Assembly (NCBI GenBank): GCA_016342355.1
Contig: JAEINP010000004.1
Span: 93,461 to 157,460 of the forward strand
Length of the DNA stretch: 64,000 nucleotides
Direction of reading: 5' to 3'
Source of the DNA: Desulfatibacillum sp.
GTDB taxonomy: Bacteria; Desulfobacterota; Desulfobacteria; Desulfobacterales; Desulfatibacillaceae
The notes under the pieces are model-generated. The model had not been told where the DNA came from and ran no database searches. It was given only the letters and a program-made list of their open reading frames with translations. Made by a program: the position numbers and the translations under genes. Shown piece by piece: positions 32,240 to 41,110 of the stretch. Numbering within the stretch: the stretch's first letter is position 1; each line of letters begins with the position of its first letter.

Positions 32240-33874
32240 ATGCCCGTCAGAATGATTCAACAAAGTCCGTCAGCTTATGGTTACCCCCTTTTGATCAAGC
32301 AGCTTATCGCCAACATTTATGAACCGGACCAGGAAATTGTTTACCGTGACAAAATGACCTACACGTACAAGGACATGGTCAAAAGGATTCAAAAGCTGGC
32401 CAACTCCCTGGAAGGATTGGGAATAGAGCAGGGCAGCACGGTGGCGGTTATGGATTGGGACAGCCACCGGTATCTGGAATGTTTTTTTGCAGTGCCCATG
32501 ATGGGGGCTGTGCTCCACACGATCAACATTCGCTTGTCCCCGGAGCAACTGGTATATACGGTCAACCATGCTGAGGATGACATTATATTGATCCACAAGG
32601 ATTTCCTGCCTCTGGTGGAAGCCGTAAAGGACCAACTCGCTACGGTCAAACAATTCATACTCATTGAGGATTTTGAAGTCGCGCCGCCCACCACCCTGGA
32701 GTTCGCCGGGGAGTATGAACAACTGCTGGCCGGGGCAAGCGACCAGTACGAGTGGCCTGATTTTGATGAAAACGCCATGGCCACGACCTTCTACACCACG
32801 GGCACTACTGGGCTTCCCAAAGGAGTGTATTTTAGTCACCGCCAGATTTTTCTCCACACCCTGGGAATCCTTAACGCCATGAACTCCTTCAGGGCACAGT
32901 TAAAAGTGGATTCCGGGGATGTGTACATGCCGCTCACCCCCATGTTCCACGTCCATGCATGGGGCCTGCCCTATGCCATGACCATGATTGGGGCCAAGCA
33001 GGTATATCCCGGCAGATACGAACCCGAGACCATTTTAAAACTGGCCAGGGATCACAAAGCCACTTATTCCCATTGCGTTCCCACCATCCTGCATATGCTC
33101 CTTAACTCCCCTTCGGCCAAGGATACGAATTTCGAAGGGTGGAAGATTACCATTGGCGGGGCCGCCCTGCCCAAGGGCATGTGTATAGAAGGATTGAAGA
33201 TGGGCATCAATATTTATTCGGCCTATGGCATGTCCGAAACCTGTCCGCTCATGACCCAGGCCCTTCTCAAGCCCTATATGCTGGATTGGCCTTTGGAGCA
33301 GCAGGTGGATTACCGCACCAAGACCGGCTTGCCCGCTCCCTGCGTTCAGGTCCGCATTGTGGATCCTGAAGGGAAAGAACTTCCCCATGACGGGAAAACA
33401 GCGGGCGAAGTGGTTACCCGGGCGCCCTGGCTCACCCAGGGATATTTGAACAACCCGGAAAAAAGCGAAGAATTGTGGGAAAACGGCTGGCTTCACACCG
33501 GCGACGTAGGCATCATTGATGAACTGGGTTACCTTCAAATTACCGACCGAATCAAGGACGTGATAAAGACCGGCGGCGAGTGGTTGTCTTCCCTGGAGTT
33601 GGAGAGCATCATCAGCCAACACAAGGGCGTCAGCGAAGTGGCCGTGGTGGGAATCAAGGATGACAGGTGGGGCGAGCGTCCCATGGCCCTGATCGTTCCC
33701 AGGGCAGGCGAGCAACTGACTGTAAAGGAGATTCAGACCTTTATGGGTGCTTTTGTGGAAAACGGAACCATTCCCAAGTATGGCATACCCGAAAGCATAT
33801 TATTTGTGGATGAGATACCCAAAACCAGTGTCGGCAAGATCGACAAAAAGGAAATCCGGGCCCAGCAGGGGTAA
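32240..33874 (+). CDS. Acyl-CoA ligase (AMP-forming)
   Basis: A 544-residue member of the ANL adenylating family. Motifs in order: the P-loop TTFYTTGTTGLPKGVYF (near residues 180-195), YSAYGMSETCPL, the A8 hinge block WLHTGDVGIIDELGYL, and the C-terminal catalytic Lys in KTSVGKIDKKEI. It makes acyl-CoA from a carboxylic acid, ATP and CoA. The start is at ATG 32240 with GGAAGGA upstream; the frame runs back to 32171 without a ribosome site. The sequence type is that of medium/long-chain fatty-acid or dimethylsulfoniopropionate-pathway ligases; the substrate is unclear. It is cotranscribed with an acid importer downstream. Confidence 0.93.
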   Translation: MPVRMIQQSPSAYGYPLLIKQLIANIYEPDQEIVYRDKMTYTYKDMVKRIQKLANSLEGLGIEQGSTVAVMDWDSHRYLECFFAVPMMGAVLHTINIRLSPEQLVYTVNHAEDDIILIHKDFLPLVEAVKDQLATVKQFILIEDFEVAPPTTLEFAGEYEQLLAGASDQYEWPDFDENAMATTFYTTGTTGLPKGVYFSHRQIFLHTLGILNAMNSFRAQLKVDSGDVYMPLTPMFHVHAWGLPYAMTMIGAKQVYPGRYEPETILKLARDHKATYSHCVPTILHMLLNSPSAKDTNFEGWKITIGGAALPKGMCIEGLKMGINIYSAYGMSETCPLMTQALLKPYMLDWPLEQQVDYRTKTGLPAPCVQVRIVDPEGKELPHDGKTAGEVVTRAPWLTQGYLNNPEKSEELWENGWLHTGDVGIIDELGYLQITDRIKDVIKTGGEWLSSLELESIISQHKGVSEVAVVGIKDDRWGERPMALIVPRAGEQLTVKEIQTFMGAFVENGTIPKYGIPESILFVDEIPKTSVGKIDKKEIRAQQG

Positions 33875-33921
33875 TCTTGTGATTCAACAAAATACATCCC
33901 CCCTGCCCCGGTAACTTTTCA

Positions 33922-33950
33922 AACGCCTGCCGGGAGTTCCGGCAGGCGTT
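33922..33950 (+). other. Intercistronic hairpin before the binding-protein gene
   Basis: AACGCCTGCCGG pairs with CCGGCAGGCGTT over GAGTT, a perfect 12-base stem without U-tract, 35 bases before the next ATG. It likely protects or partitions the polycistronic mRNA. Confidence 0.6.
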
Positions 33951-33985
33951 ACCCAACCTGTATTTATCATCACAGAGGAGGCACC

Positions 33986-35242
33986 ATGAAAACCAGGACC
34001 ATGTTTCAAGCTGTAGCACTCATTCTCGCCATTTTGTTTTTGGCTGCCCCGGCCATGGCCGAGGATGTCATCAAAATCGCCTTTATCGACCCCTTGACAG
34101 GTCCCTTTGCCAATGTTGGCGACATGGGGTTGAAGCACTTTGTCTTCTCTGCCGACAAGATCAACGCCGCTGGCGGAGTTCTTGGTGGAAAAAAATTCGA
34201 GATCGTGCCCTTGGACAGCAAGGTAAGCCCCAAGGAAAGCCTGATCCAGTTGCAACGCGCCATCGACGAGGGCATTCAATATGTCATCCAGGGCAACGGG
34301 TCCGCAGTGACCGGAGCTCTTGTGGAAGCCATCGAAAAACACAACGTGCGTTATCCTGACCAGCAGGTGGTTCTGTTCAACCACGCCGCCGTCACCCCGT
34401 CCTTTACCGAAGAAAAATGCAGTTTCTGGCATTTCCGTTTTGATGCCCACGTGGACATGAAGGTCCTGGCCATTGTGGACTATCTGACAAGCAGACCAGA
34501 CATTAAAAAGGTTTACCTGATCAACCAGGACTATGTTTTTGGTCATTCCATTAGCGCCGCCGCCCGGAAATACCTTGCTGAAAAACGCCCGGACATTGAA
34601 ATTGTGGGTGACTCTTTCCATCCAGTTGGAAAGGTCAAGGACTTCTCCCCTTACGTGACCAAGATTCAGTCTTCCGGCGCCCAAGCCCTCATTACCGGAA
34701 ACTGGGGCAATGATATGACTCTGCTCATCAAGGCCGGCACCAGCGCAGGCCTGGATCTGGAATACCTTACCTTTTATGCAGGCGGCCTGGGCGGCCCCAC
34801 GGCCATCGGCATGGCAGGTATCGGCAAAGTCTACCAGATTACCGAGTGGAACAACGCCCTGTGCGTCCAATACGACAACAAGGTGGACGAAAAGCGTTAC
34901 CTGGATTTCAAGGAAAAATACGGCGAAGACCTTTTTTACAGCAAAAGCGAAGTCCTCATGGACATGCTGGCAGCATCCATGAACAAGGCTGGTTCCGCCG
35001 ATCCCAAGGCCGTGGCCTATGCCATGGAAGGTATGGAAATGGATACCTATTACGGGAAGGCCATCATGCGCGCCCAGGACCACCAGCTTCTCCAGCCTCT
35101 GTTTGTTTCCAGGCTGGTCAAACAAGGGGAAGGTTTTGCCAAGTACGACATGGAGAACACGGGAATGGGATGGGAAACCGTGAAAAAGATAGATTCCGAA
35201 AATACGGCCACCCCGTCTCCCTGCGACATGAAACGGCCCTAA
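33986..35242 (+). CDS. ABC importer periplasmic binding protein (LivJ/branched-chain type)
   Basis: A 418-residue type-I periplasmic binding protein with a Sec signal cleaved near AMA-EDVIK. The mature start IKIAFIDPLTGPFANVG is the family signature, and residues through the two lobes (VIQGNGSAVTGALVEAI, KVYLINQDYVFGHS) fit. AGAGGAGG precedes the ATG. The set of permeases and ATPases follows downstream. In anaerobes such Liv-type systems often import aromatic or dicarboxylic acids as well as amino acids; linkage to acyl-CoA enzymes favours an organic acid. Substrate is inferred, not shown. Confidence 0.93.
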   Translation: MKTRTMFQAVALILAILFLAAPAMAEDVIKIAFIDPLTGPFANVGDMGLKHFVFSADKINAAGGVLGGKKFEIVPLDSKVSPKESLIQLQRAIDEGIQYVIQGNGSAVTGALVEAIEKHNVRYPDQQVVLFNHAAVTPSFTEEKCSFWHFRFDAHVDMKVLAIVDYLTSRPDIKKVYLINQDYVFGHSISAAARKYLAEKRPDIEIVGDSFHPVGKVKDFSPYVTKIQSSGAQALITGNWGNDMTLLIKAGTSAGLDLEYLTFYAGGLGGPTAIGMAGIGKVYQITEWNNALCVQYDNKVDEKRYLDFKEKYGEDLFYSKSEVLMDMLAASMNKAGSADPKAVAYAMEGMEMDTYYGKAIMRAQDHQLLQPLFVSRLVKQGEGFAKYDMENTGMGWETVKKIDSENTATPSPCDMKRP

Positions 35243-35280
35243 CCCTTAAAAGTACTTTGACTATGTAAAAGCGCCAATAT

Positions 35281-35313
35281 CCTGCCCGGTCCTTTCCATG
35301 TGGACCGGGCAGG
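35281..35313 (+). other. Hairpin between binding-protein and permease genes
   Basis: CCTGCCCGGTCC pairs with GGACCGGGCAGG over a 9-base loop, followed by AAACTTTT. Such stems after a periplasmic binding-protein gene commonly stabilise its mRNA and lower permease expression. Confidence 0.65.
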
Positions 35314-35343
35314 AAACTTTTCCATCCATTGCGGGGGAGTATC

Positions 35344-36294
35344 ATGTCCGAATTCATAATCTTCTCACTCCTAAACACACTCATATACGGCCTATTGCTG
35401 TTTATGCTATCCAGTGGTCTTACTCTCATTTTCGGCCTGATGAATGTGCTTAACTTTGCTCATGCCAGCTTTTACATGTTGGGGGCGTATTTTGCCTACC
35501 AGGTGAGCTTGAAGGTAGGATTCATCCCGGCCCTTTTCCTGGCGCCCCTTGGAGTTGCTGTCGTTGGTATGCTTGTGGAGCGCTACGGTTTGCGCAGGGT
35601 GCACGCCCATGGGCACGTGGCCGAGCTTTTGTTCACCTTTGGCCTTTTTTTCCTATTGGACGAGTTGGTTGTGCTAATTTGGGGACGCAACCCGGTTGAT
35701 TACCAGATTCCGGCATTCCTGGACTTCCCCCTATTCACTTTGTTCAATTCCGATTTTTCCGCGTACCGGGGATTCATGCTTGTGGTATCCATTGCCATGT
35801 TCATAAGCATGTACCTTGTTATTAATCGCACCCGCATCGGCCTGATTATCCAGGCTTCCCTGACCCATGCTGAAATGGTCAATGTGTTGGGCCATAACGT
35901 GCCCAGCGTATTTATGTATGTGTTTGGCGCTGGAGCCGGATTGGCTGGACTGGCCGGAGTCATCGGAGGCAACTACCTGGTGACCGAACCGGGCATGGCC
36001 CAGGCTTTGGGCCCCATTGTCTTTGTTGTTATTGTGGTTGGAGGCATGGGCTCCCTCACCGGGGCGTTTGTTTCCTCCCTTTTGTTAGCGGGCCTCCAGA
36101 CATTTGCTGTTGGCATGGAATTCTCCCTGGCTGATCTTTTCATGAAATTTGGCGTTAATGTTCAAAGTGACGGCATTATTGGCGACATTTTGCGCATTCA
36201 AATTGCAAACACCCGAGCCATGCTGCCGTTCCTGTTCATGATTATTATGCTTATTTTCAGGCCCAAAGGTCTTTTGGGGGTGCGCGAAGAATGA
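35344..36294 (+). CDS. livH: Branched-chain-type ABC permease LivH
   Basis: A 316-residue integral membrane protein with about eight hydrophobic helices. The conserved cytoplasmic loop is GVVGG-like in VVIVVGGMGSLTGAFV, the family motif that contacts the ATPases; GLTLIFGLMNVLNFAHA is the standard first-helix signature. GGGGGAG lies 4-5 bases before ATG 35344; the frame could extend back to TTG 35329. It overlaps livM by four bases (ATGA), indicating translational coupling. Confidence 0.93.
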   Translation: MSEFIIFSLLNTLIYGLLLFMLSSGLTLIFGLMNVLNFAHASFYMLGAYFAYQVSLKVGFIPALFLAPLGVAVVGMLVERYGLRRVHAHGHVAELLFTFGLFFLLDELVVLIWGRNPVDYQIPAFLDFPLFTLFNSDFSAYRGFMLVVSIAMFISMYLVINRTRIGLIIQASLTHAEMVNVLGHNVPSVFMYVFGAGAGLAGLAGVIGGNYLVTEPGMAQALGPIVFVVIVVGGMGSLTGAFVSSLLLAGLQTFAVGMEFSLADLFMKFGVNVQSDGIIGDILRIQIANTRAMLPFLFMIIMLIFRPKGLLGVREE

Positions 36295-37613
36295 TGGAAA
36301 ACAATACAATGGAAAATCCCAAACTTTCAGTGGGCCAGGTTTCCCAATCCCAGTCCATGCTGCCTTATTTTGTCAAAACCGGAGGATTGTTTTTAGCCGC
36401 TGTTTTTGTGGCTGCAATTCTTCCTAAAATATTTGATTCCCGCTTTGCCCTTTCCATGTTCAATCAGATGGGTATCGCCATCATATTTGCCCTGTCATAT
36501 AATATGCTCTTGGGCCAGGGCGGTCTGCTGTCCTTCGGCCATGCGGTGTTTTATGGCCTGGGCGGATTTGGGGCTGTCCATGTCATGGGCATGGTAAACA
36601 ACGGGGATTTAGCGTTGTGGACCGAATTTTTGCCCTTGGCCGGGGGCCTGTTCAGCATGCTCCTGGGCTTTATCTTTGGTTTTATTTCCACCCGCCGGGC
36701 CGCCACGCCTTTTGCCCTGATTACCATGGGAATCGGGGAGTTGCTCCTGGCAAGCTCCCTTCTTCTGCCCACCTTCTTTGGCGGGGAGGAAGGTATTTCC
36801 GGGGACCGGATGACCGGAATAACCCTCACGTCCTTCAAATTCGCCCAATCCATTGAGGTATATTATCTGATCCTGTTCTGGATGTTTGTATGCGTTATTG
36901 CCATGTACCTGCTTACCAAAACGCCTTTGGGCCAAATGGCCAACGCAGTGAGGGACAACCACCAGAGAGCCCAGTTCATAGGATACGACCCCCACAAGGT
37001 TAGGACCTTCCAGTTTACCCTGGCAGCTTTTTTTGCCGGTATCGCCGGGGGACTTTTTGCCCTCAATTACGAAATGGTCACCGCCGAGAACCTGGGCATG
37101 GTACCTTCCGCCGACATCCTCATGATGACAGTTATCGGAGGCATAACCTACTTTTTCGGGCCAATCCTGGGCGCCATATTCATAACCTTCCTGCAAATGG
37201 TTGTCTCCAACGTCACCCATGCCTGGATGCTTTATTTTGGCCTCTTGTTCATTGGAATGGTGGTATGGGCGCCAGACGGACTGGCAGGACTCATTATGAG
37301 GCATCAGCCCATTTGGAAGGCCAATCGCATGAAACGCATACTTCCTGCCTATGGGCTGGCCCTGGCGCCCGCCCTCCTATTGTTTCTTGGTGTCATCATT
37401 TTGGTGGAGATCAATTTTCATATCTCCCTGAGCATAGATCCGGAAGCCCCCTTGTCCATTATGGGCATCAGCTTTCGCGCCCAATCCTTTCCGCCCTGGG
37501 CTATGGGTTTTACACTGGTCGGCGTGGGGTATTTTTTGTTCCGAAAAGCCGGACGCAAGGTTTCCCGGGCATGGAACACCGTCATGGCAGAGATTAAGCA
37601 GGAGGGAGTCTGA
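36291..37613 (+). CDS. livM: Branched-chain-type ABC permease LivM
   Basis: A 440-residue permease, longer than the usual 300-350, because it has a C-terminal extension with extra hydrophobic helices after about residue 340 (LPAYGLALAPALLLFLGVIIL; WAMGFTLVGVGYFLF). The core carries LSYNMLLGQGGLLSFGHAVFYGLG, a strong LivM signature, and the EAA-like loop MTVIGGITYFFGPILGA. It ends with TGATG, sharing one base with livG. The extra C-terminal helices are unusual and might hold an added subunit contact. Confidence 0.92.
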   Translation: MMENNTMENPKLSVGQVSQSQSMLPYFVKTGGLFLAAVFVAAILPKIFDSRFALSMFNQMGIAIIFALSYNMLLGQGGLLSFGHAVFYGLGGFGAVHVMGMVNNGDLALWTEFLPLAGGLFSMLLGFIFGFISTRRAATPFALITMGIGELLLASSLLLPTFFGGEEGISGDRMTGITLTSFKFAQSIEVYYLILFWMFVCVIAMYLLTKTPLGQMANAVRDNHQRAQFIGYDPHKVRTFQFTLAAFFAGIAGGLFALNYEMVTAENLGMVPSADILMMTVIGGITYFFGPILGAIFITFLQMVVSNVTHAWMLYFGLLFIGMVVWAPDGLAGLIMRHQPIWKANRMKRILPAYGLALAPALLLFLGVIILVEINFHISLSIDPEAPLSIMGISFRAQSFPPWAMGFTLVGVGYFLFRKAGRKVSRAWNTVMAEIKQEGV

Positions 37614-38377
37614 TGGCGCAAGCTGCCCTTAAACTGGACAATGTAAAGAAGAGCTTTGGCGATTCGCAAATTATTAATGGGGTGGACCTGGAGGTTGTGA
37701 AGGGGGAACGCCATGCCATTATCGGTCCCAATGGCGCCGGCAAATCCACCCTGTTTCATCTTATCAGCGGGCTCTACGAGGTTACGGGAGGGACCATTGC
37801 CCTCAACGGGAGCAACATTACCAATATGGCCCCCCATAAAATCAATCGCCTGGGCCTGGCCCGCAGTTTCCAGATTACAAATATTTTCCCTAACATGACG
37901 GTTTTCCAAAATGTTCGGTGCGCCCTGCTTTGGAACAAGGGCTACAAATATTCCATCTGGCATTTGTGTGACCGGCTGAAAAAAGTCAACCTGAGAACCG
38001 AGGAAATTCTGGAGAAAATCAACCTGGCGCCCCTGGCCAAAGAAAAGGCGGCGGTGTTGACTTATGCAGACCAAAGAGCCCTGGAAATCGGCATTACCAT
38101 TGCTTGCGGGGCGGACATCATCATGCTGGATGAACCCACGGCAGGTATGAGCAACAAGGAAACAGCCAAGGCTGTGGAACTCATCAAATCGGTCACCGAG
38201 GGTAAAACCCTGTTGATTGTGGAACACGACATGGGTGTGGTTTTCGACTTGGCCGACCGCATATCCGTTCTGGTTTACGGAAAGATCCTGGCCACCGGAA
38301 CACCCGATGCCGTGCGCTGCGACCCCAAAGTCCAGGAAGCCTATTTGGGAAAGGAGACCGTGGAATGTTCAGTGTAA
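37613..38377 (+). CDS. livG: ABC importer ATPase LivG
   Basis: A 254-residue ATPase. Walker A is consensus (IIGPNGAGKSTLF), Walker B is IIMLDEPTAGM, and the H-loop is LLIVEHDMGVVF. The ABC signature is degenerate, VLTYADQRALE, instead of LSGGQ or the more common LivG LSYGxQR. The next gene starts 13 bases before its stop. Its partner LivF shows the reverse pattern (variant Walker A, normal signature), see that entry. Confidence 0.93.
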   Translation: MAQAALKLDNVKKSFGDSQIINGVDLEVVKGERHAIIGPNGAGKSTLFHLISGLYEVTGGTIALNGSNITNMAPHKINRLGLARSFQITNIFPNMTVFQNVRCALLWNKGYKYSIWHLCDRLKKVNLRTEEILEKINLAPLAKEKAAVLTYADQRALEIGITIACGADIIMLDEPTAGMSNKETAKAVELIKSVTEGKTLLIVEHDMGVVFDLADRISVLVYGKILATGTPDAVRCDPKVQEAYLGKETVECSV

Positions 38378-39060
38378 ACAACCTGCATGCCTATTACGGG
38401 CAAAGCCATATCCTGCGGGGGGTCGAATTTTCCGTAGGCCCCGGTGAAATCGTAAGCCTTTTGGGCCGTAACGGCGTGGGAAGGTCCACCACCTGCAAGG
38501 CGATCATGGGACTTGTCAAGCACAAGGGCTCCATCAAGTTCAAGGGTGAAGAAGTTGGCAGGGACAAGCCCCATATCATAGCCAGAAAAGGAATTGGGTA
38601 TGTGCCGGAAGACCGTTCCATCTTCCCCACCCTGACTGTTCAGCAGAACCTGGAATTGGGCATGAAGAGTGTCAAGAAACCGGGCAAGTGGACTTTGGAC
38701 GATGTATACAGGCAGTTTCCCCGGCTTCAGGAACGGTGCAATGTTTGCGGCGGGCACCTTTCCGGCGGAGAACAGCAAATGCTTACCATCTGCCGCTCCC
38801 TCATGGGAGATCCTGATTTCATCATGATTGATGAGCCTACCGAAGGGCTGGCGCCCCAGATGGTAGAAACCATGGGCGAGCTGATTGCCCGCATCGCAAA
38901 AAGCGGAATATCCGTGCTGCTGGTGGAACAAAAACTCACCATTGCCCTTGCCATATCCCATAGAATGTACGTCATGGGCCATGGTCAAATTGTCTTTGAA
39001 GGCACTCCGGGCGAGTTTGAAAAGAATCAGACCGTCAGAAAGGAATGGCTGGAGGTATAG
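38365..39060 (+). CDS. livF: ABC importer ATPase LivF with Walker A Lys-to-Arg
   Basis: A 231-residue ATPase. The P-loop reads GRNGVGRSTT: Arg40 stands where ABC ATPases have the invariant Lys. The signature is normal (HLSGGEQQML), Walker B is FIMIDEPTEGL, and the switch His position reads LLVEQKLTIAL, as is common in LivF (Gln in place of His). In the LivF/LivG dimer, one composite site pairs a good Walker A (LivG) with a good signature (LivF); the other would be doubly altered. The change could be a subfamily trait. The gene is coupled to livG by overlap. Confidence 0.93.
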   Translation: MFSVNNLHAYYGQSHILRGVEFSVGPGEIVSLLGRNGVGRSTTCKAIMGLVKHKGSIKFKGEEVGRDKPHIIARKGIGYVPEDRSIFPTLTVQQNLELGMKSVKKPGKWTLDDVYRQFPRLQERCNVCGGHLSGGEQQMLTICRSLMGDPDFIMIDEPTEGLAPQMVETMGELIARIAKSGISVLLVEQKLTIALAISHRMYVMGHGQIVFEGTPGEFEKNQTVRKEWLEV

Positions 39061-39182
39061 TTCGGGAAACAGATCCACCCTAACCGCCTTGCTTCGGTGG
39101 CAGCCAGGACCCCCCAATAACACTTCCTGGTCACACCCTTTCGGTGAGCGCTGGAGCAGGTAACCAATAGGAGGTTTTATAT

Positions 39183-40991
39183 ATGGCTGCGAAATTCGCC
39201 AGTGAAAAAAACTTGAAATTCATGCTTTATGAAGTGCACGATCTGGTGTCCCTCACGAAGCAGGAATATTTTTCCATGCATAACAAAAAGACCTTTGACA
39301 TGATCCTTTCTGCAGGCATGAAAATGGCCAAGGACTTGTACTACCCCATTTTCAAGGAAATGGACGAGGTCCATCCCGAGTTGGAAAACGGAACTGTGAA
39401 GGTGCATCCCAATGTACGGAAAATCATGCGGGAAGCTGGAGAGGGCGGCTGGATTTCCGCTTGCTTTCCCACAAAGTTCGATGGTGGACAACTGCCTACC
39501 ATGATTAATTGCGCCACGCATTTTCTATTTGGTTCGGCCAATTACTCCGGCTCTGTGTACCCTGGACTTACCTCAGGGGCGGCTATGCTCATAACCTCCT
39601 TTGGCAGCCAAAAATTAATCGACACCTTTGTGCCCAATATGCTGGAAGGCCTTTGGCAGGGCACCATGGCCCTGACCGAGCCCCAGGCAGGCAGTTCTCT
39701 GTCCGACCTCACCACCACGGCGGTGGACAAGGGGGACGGCACCTATTCCATCAAGGGCCAAAAAGTATTTATCTCGGCGGGCGATCACGATGGCGTGGAC
39801 AACGTGGTTCACCTCATGCTCGCCAAAATCGAAGGTGCCCCCTTGGGAGTGAAGGGAATCTCCCTTTTTGTAGTGCCCAAGTATCGTCCTTTGGCGGATG
39901 GAACCCTGGAATACAACGACGTGGCAGTGAGCCAGGTCTTCCACAAAATGGGATACCGCGGCGCCCCCATCACCGAACTGGCCATTGGCGATAAGGGCGA
40001 CTGCGTCGGCTGGCTGGTGGGCCAGCCCCACCACGGCCTAAAATATATGTTCCAGATGATGAACGGCGCGAGGCTGGACGTGGGCAACGCTGCTACAGGA
40101 ATCGCTTCGGCTGCTTACCAGGCTTCCCTGGATTATGCCAGACAGCGTCCCCAGGGGAGGAAGCTGGGCCAGAAGGATTTGACCAAGCCCCAGATTCCTA
40201 TTATCGAACATGCGGATGTCAAGCGCATGCTTTTGTTCCAAAAGGCTGTGGCAGAGGGTTCCTTGTCCCTGATTCTCCAGTGCCACAAGTACGAGGACCT
40301 GGAAACAGCCAGCACCGATCCCGAAGAAAAGGAAAAATACAACCTGCTTTGCGAAATCCTGACTCCCATCGCCAAAACTTTCCCCTCGGAAATGGGTATC
40401 CAGTCCACCAGCTACGCCATCCAATGCCTGGGCGGCTATGGCTATTGCCAGGATTTTCCCGTGGAGCAATACTACCGTGACATCCGCATCCACCCCATCC
40501 ACGAAGGCACCACAGGCATCCAGGGCATGGACCTTTTGGGACGCAAAGTCATCATGCAGAACGGGAAAGCCTTCCAGCTTTTCAAGGATGAAATGGAAAA
40601 AACCCTTGTCATGGCCGAGGCTGCGCCGGAATTCCAGGAGTACGCCAAAGCCCTGAGAGCCGCCATTGCGGATATTGAGGAAGTGACCGCCCACAAAATG
40701 CAGGTGGCTGCAACCAAGGGGCCGGAAGCCTTTTTGGCGGACTCCGTGTTGTATCTGGAAATGTTCGGGTACGCCACCATCGCCTGGCAATGGCTGCTTC
40801 AGGCCCTCATGGCCCAAAATGGCCTGGATGGCGGTAAGGCCAAAACCATGAAAGATCTTTACGAAGGCAAGGTTATTACCTGCAAATATTTTTTCAAATA
40901 TGAAGTGCCCAAAATGCAAGGCTTGAAAATCCGGCTTATGGAAGATGATTACCTGACCGCCGAAGCCCCGGTCTCCTGCTTTAACGACTAA
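39183..40991 (+). CDS. Large acyl-CoA dehydrogenase with C-terminal extension (DmdC-like class)
   Basis: A 602-residue flavoprotein, about 200 residues longer than ordinary acyl-CoA dehydrogenases. FAD/substrate blocks include ALTEPQAGSSLSDL and VFISAGDHDG. The catalytic base is Glu441 in IHEGTTGIQGMDLLGRK, and AIQCLGGYGYCQDFPVEQYYRD is well conserved. The C-terminal helical extension (after about 470) matches the class that includes 3-methylmercaptopropionyl-CoA dehydrogenase DmdC and other organic-acid enzymes. AGGAGG precedes the ATG. As last gene of the importer/ligase operon it should oxidise the acyl-CoA formed by the ligase, giving an enoyl-CoA and reduced ETF. Confidence 0.92.
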   Translation: MAAKFASEKNLKFMLYEVHDLVSLTKQEYFSMHNKKTFDMILSAGMKMAKDLYYPIFKEMDEVHPELENGTVKVHPNVRKIMREAGEGGWISACFPTKFDGGQLPTMINCATHFLFGSANYSGSVYPGLTSGAAMLITSFGSQKLIDTFVPNMLEGLWQGTMALTEPQAGSSLSDLTTTAVDKGDGTYSIKGQKVFISAGDHDGVDNVVHLMLAKIEGAPLGVKGISLFVVPKYRPLADGTLEYNDVAVSQVFHKMGYRGAPITELAIGDKGDCVGWLVGQPHHGLKYMFQMMNGARLDVGNAATGIASAAYQASLDYARQRPQGRKLGQKDLTKPQIPIIEHADVKRMLLFQKAVAEGSLSLILQCHKYEDLETASTDPEEKEKYNLLCEILTPIAKTFPSEMGIQSTSYAIQCLGGYGYCQDFPVEQYYRDIRIHPIHEGTTGIQGMDLLGRKVIMQNGKAFQLFKDEMEKTLVMAEAAPEFQEYAKALRAAIADIEEVTAHKMQVAATKGPEAFLADSVLYLEMFGYATIAWQWLLQALMAQNGLDGGKAKTMKDLYEGKVITCKYFFKYEVPKMQGLKIRLMEDDYLTAEAPVSCFND

Positions 40992-41029
40992 TTTTTGGGT
41001 TGGCCAGAAATGAAAACAAGCCGTGCCTG

Positions 41030-41084
41030 CCGCTCCCCCGCAAGGGGAGCGGTTGTACCGGGCGGCTCCCCAAACAGGGAGCCG
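41030..41084. terminator. Paired hairpins between convergent genes
   Basis: Two stems, CCGCTCCCC-cgcaa-GGGGAGCGG (41030-41052) and CGGCTCCC-caaaca-GGGAGCCG (41063-41084), sit between convergent genes. They are strong but lack U-tracts; a bidirectional stop or mRNA end-protection role is likely. Confidence 0.6.
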
Positions 41085-41110
41085 TCCGATTGCATTCACG
41101 GGCAAGAAAA

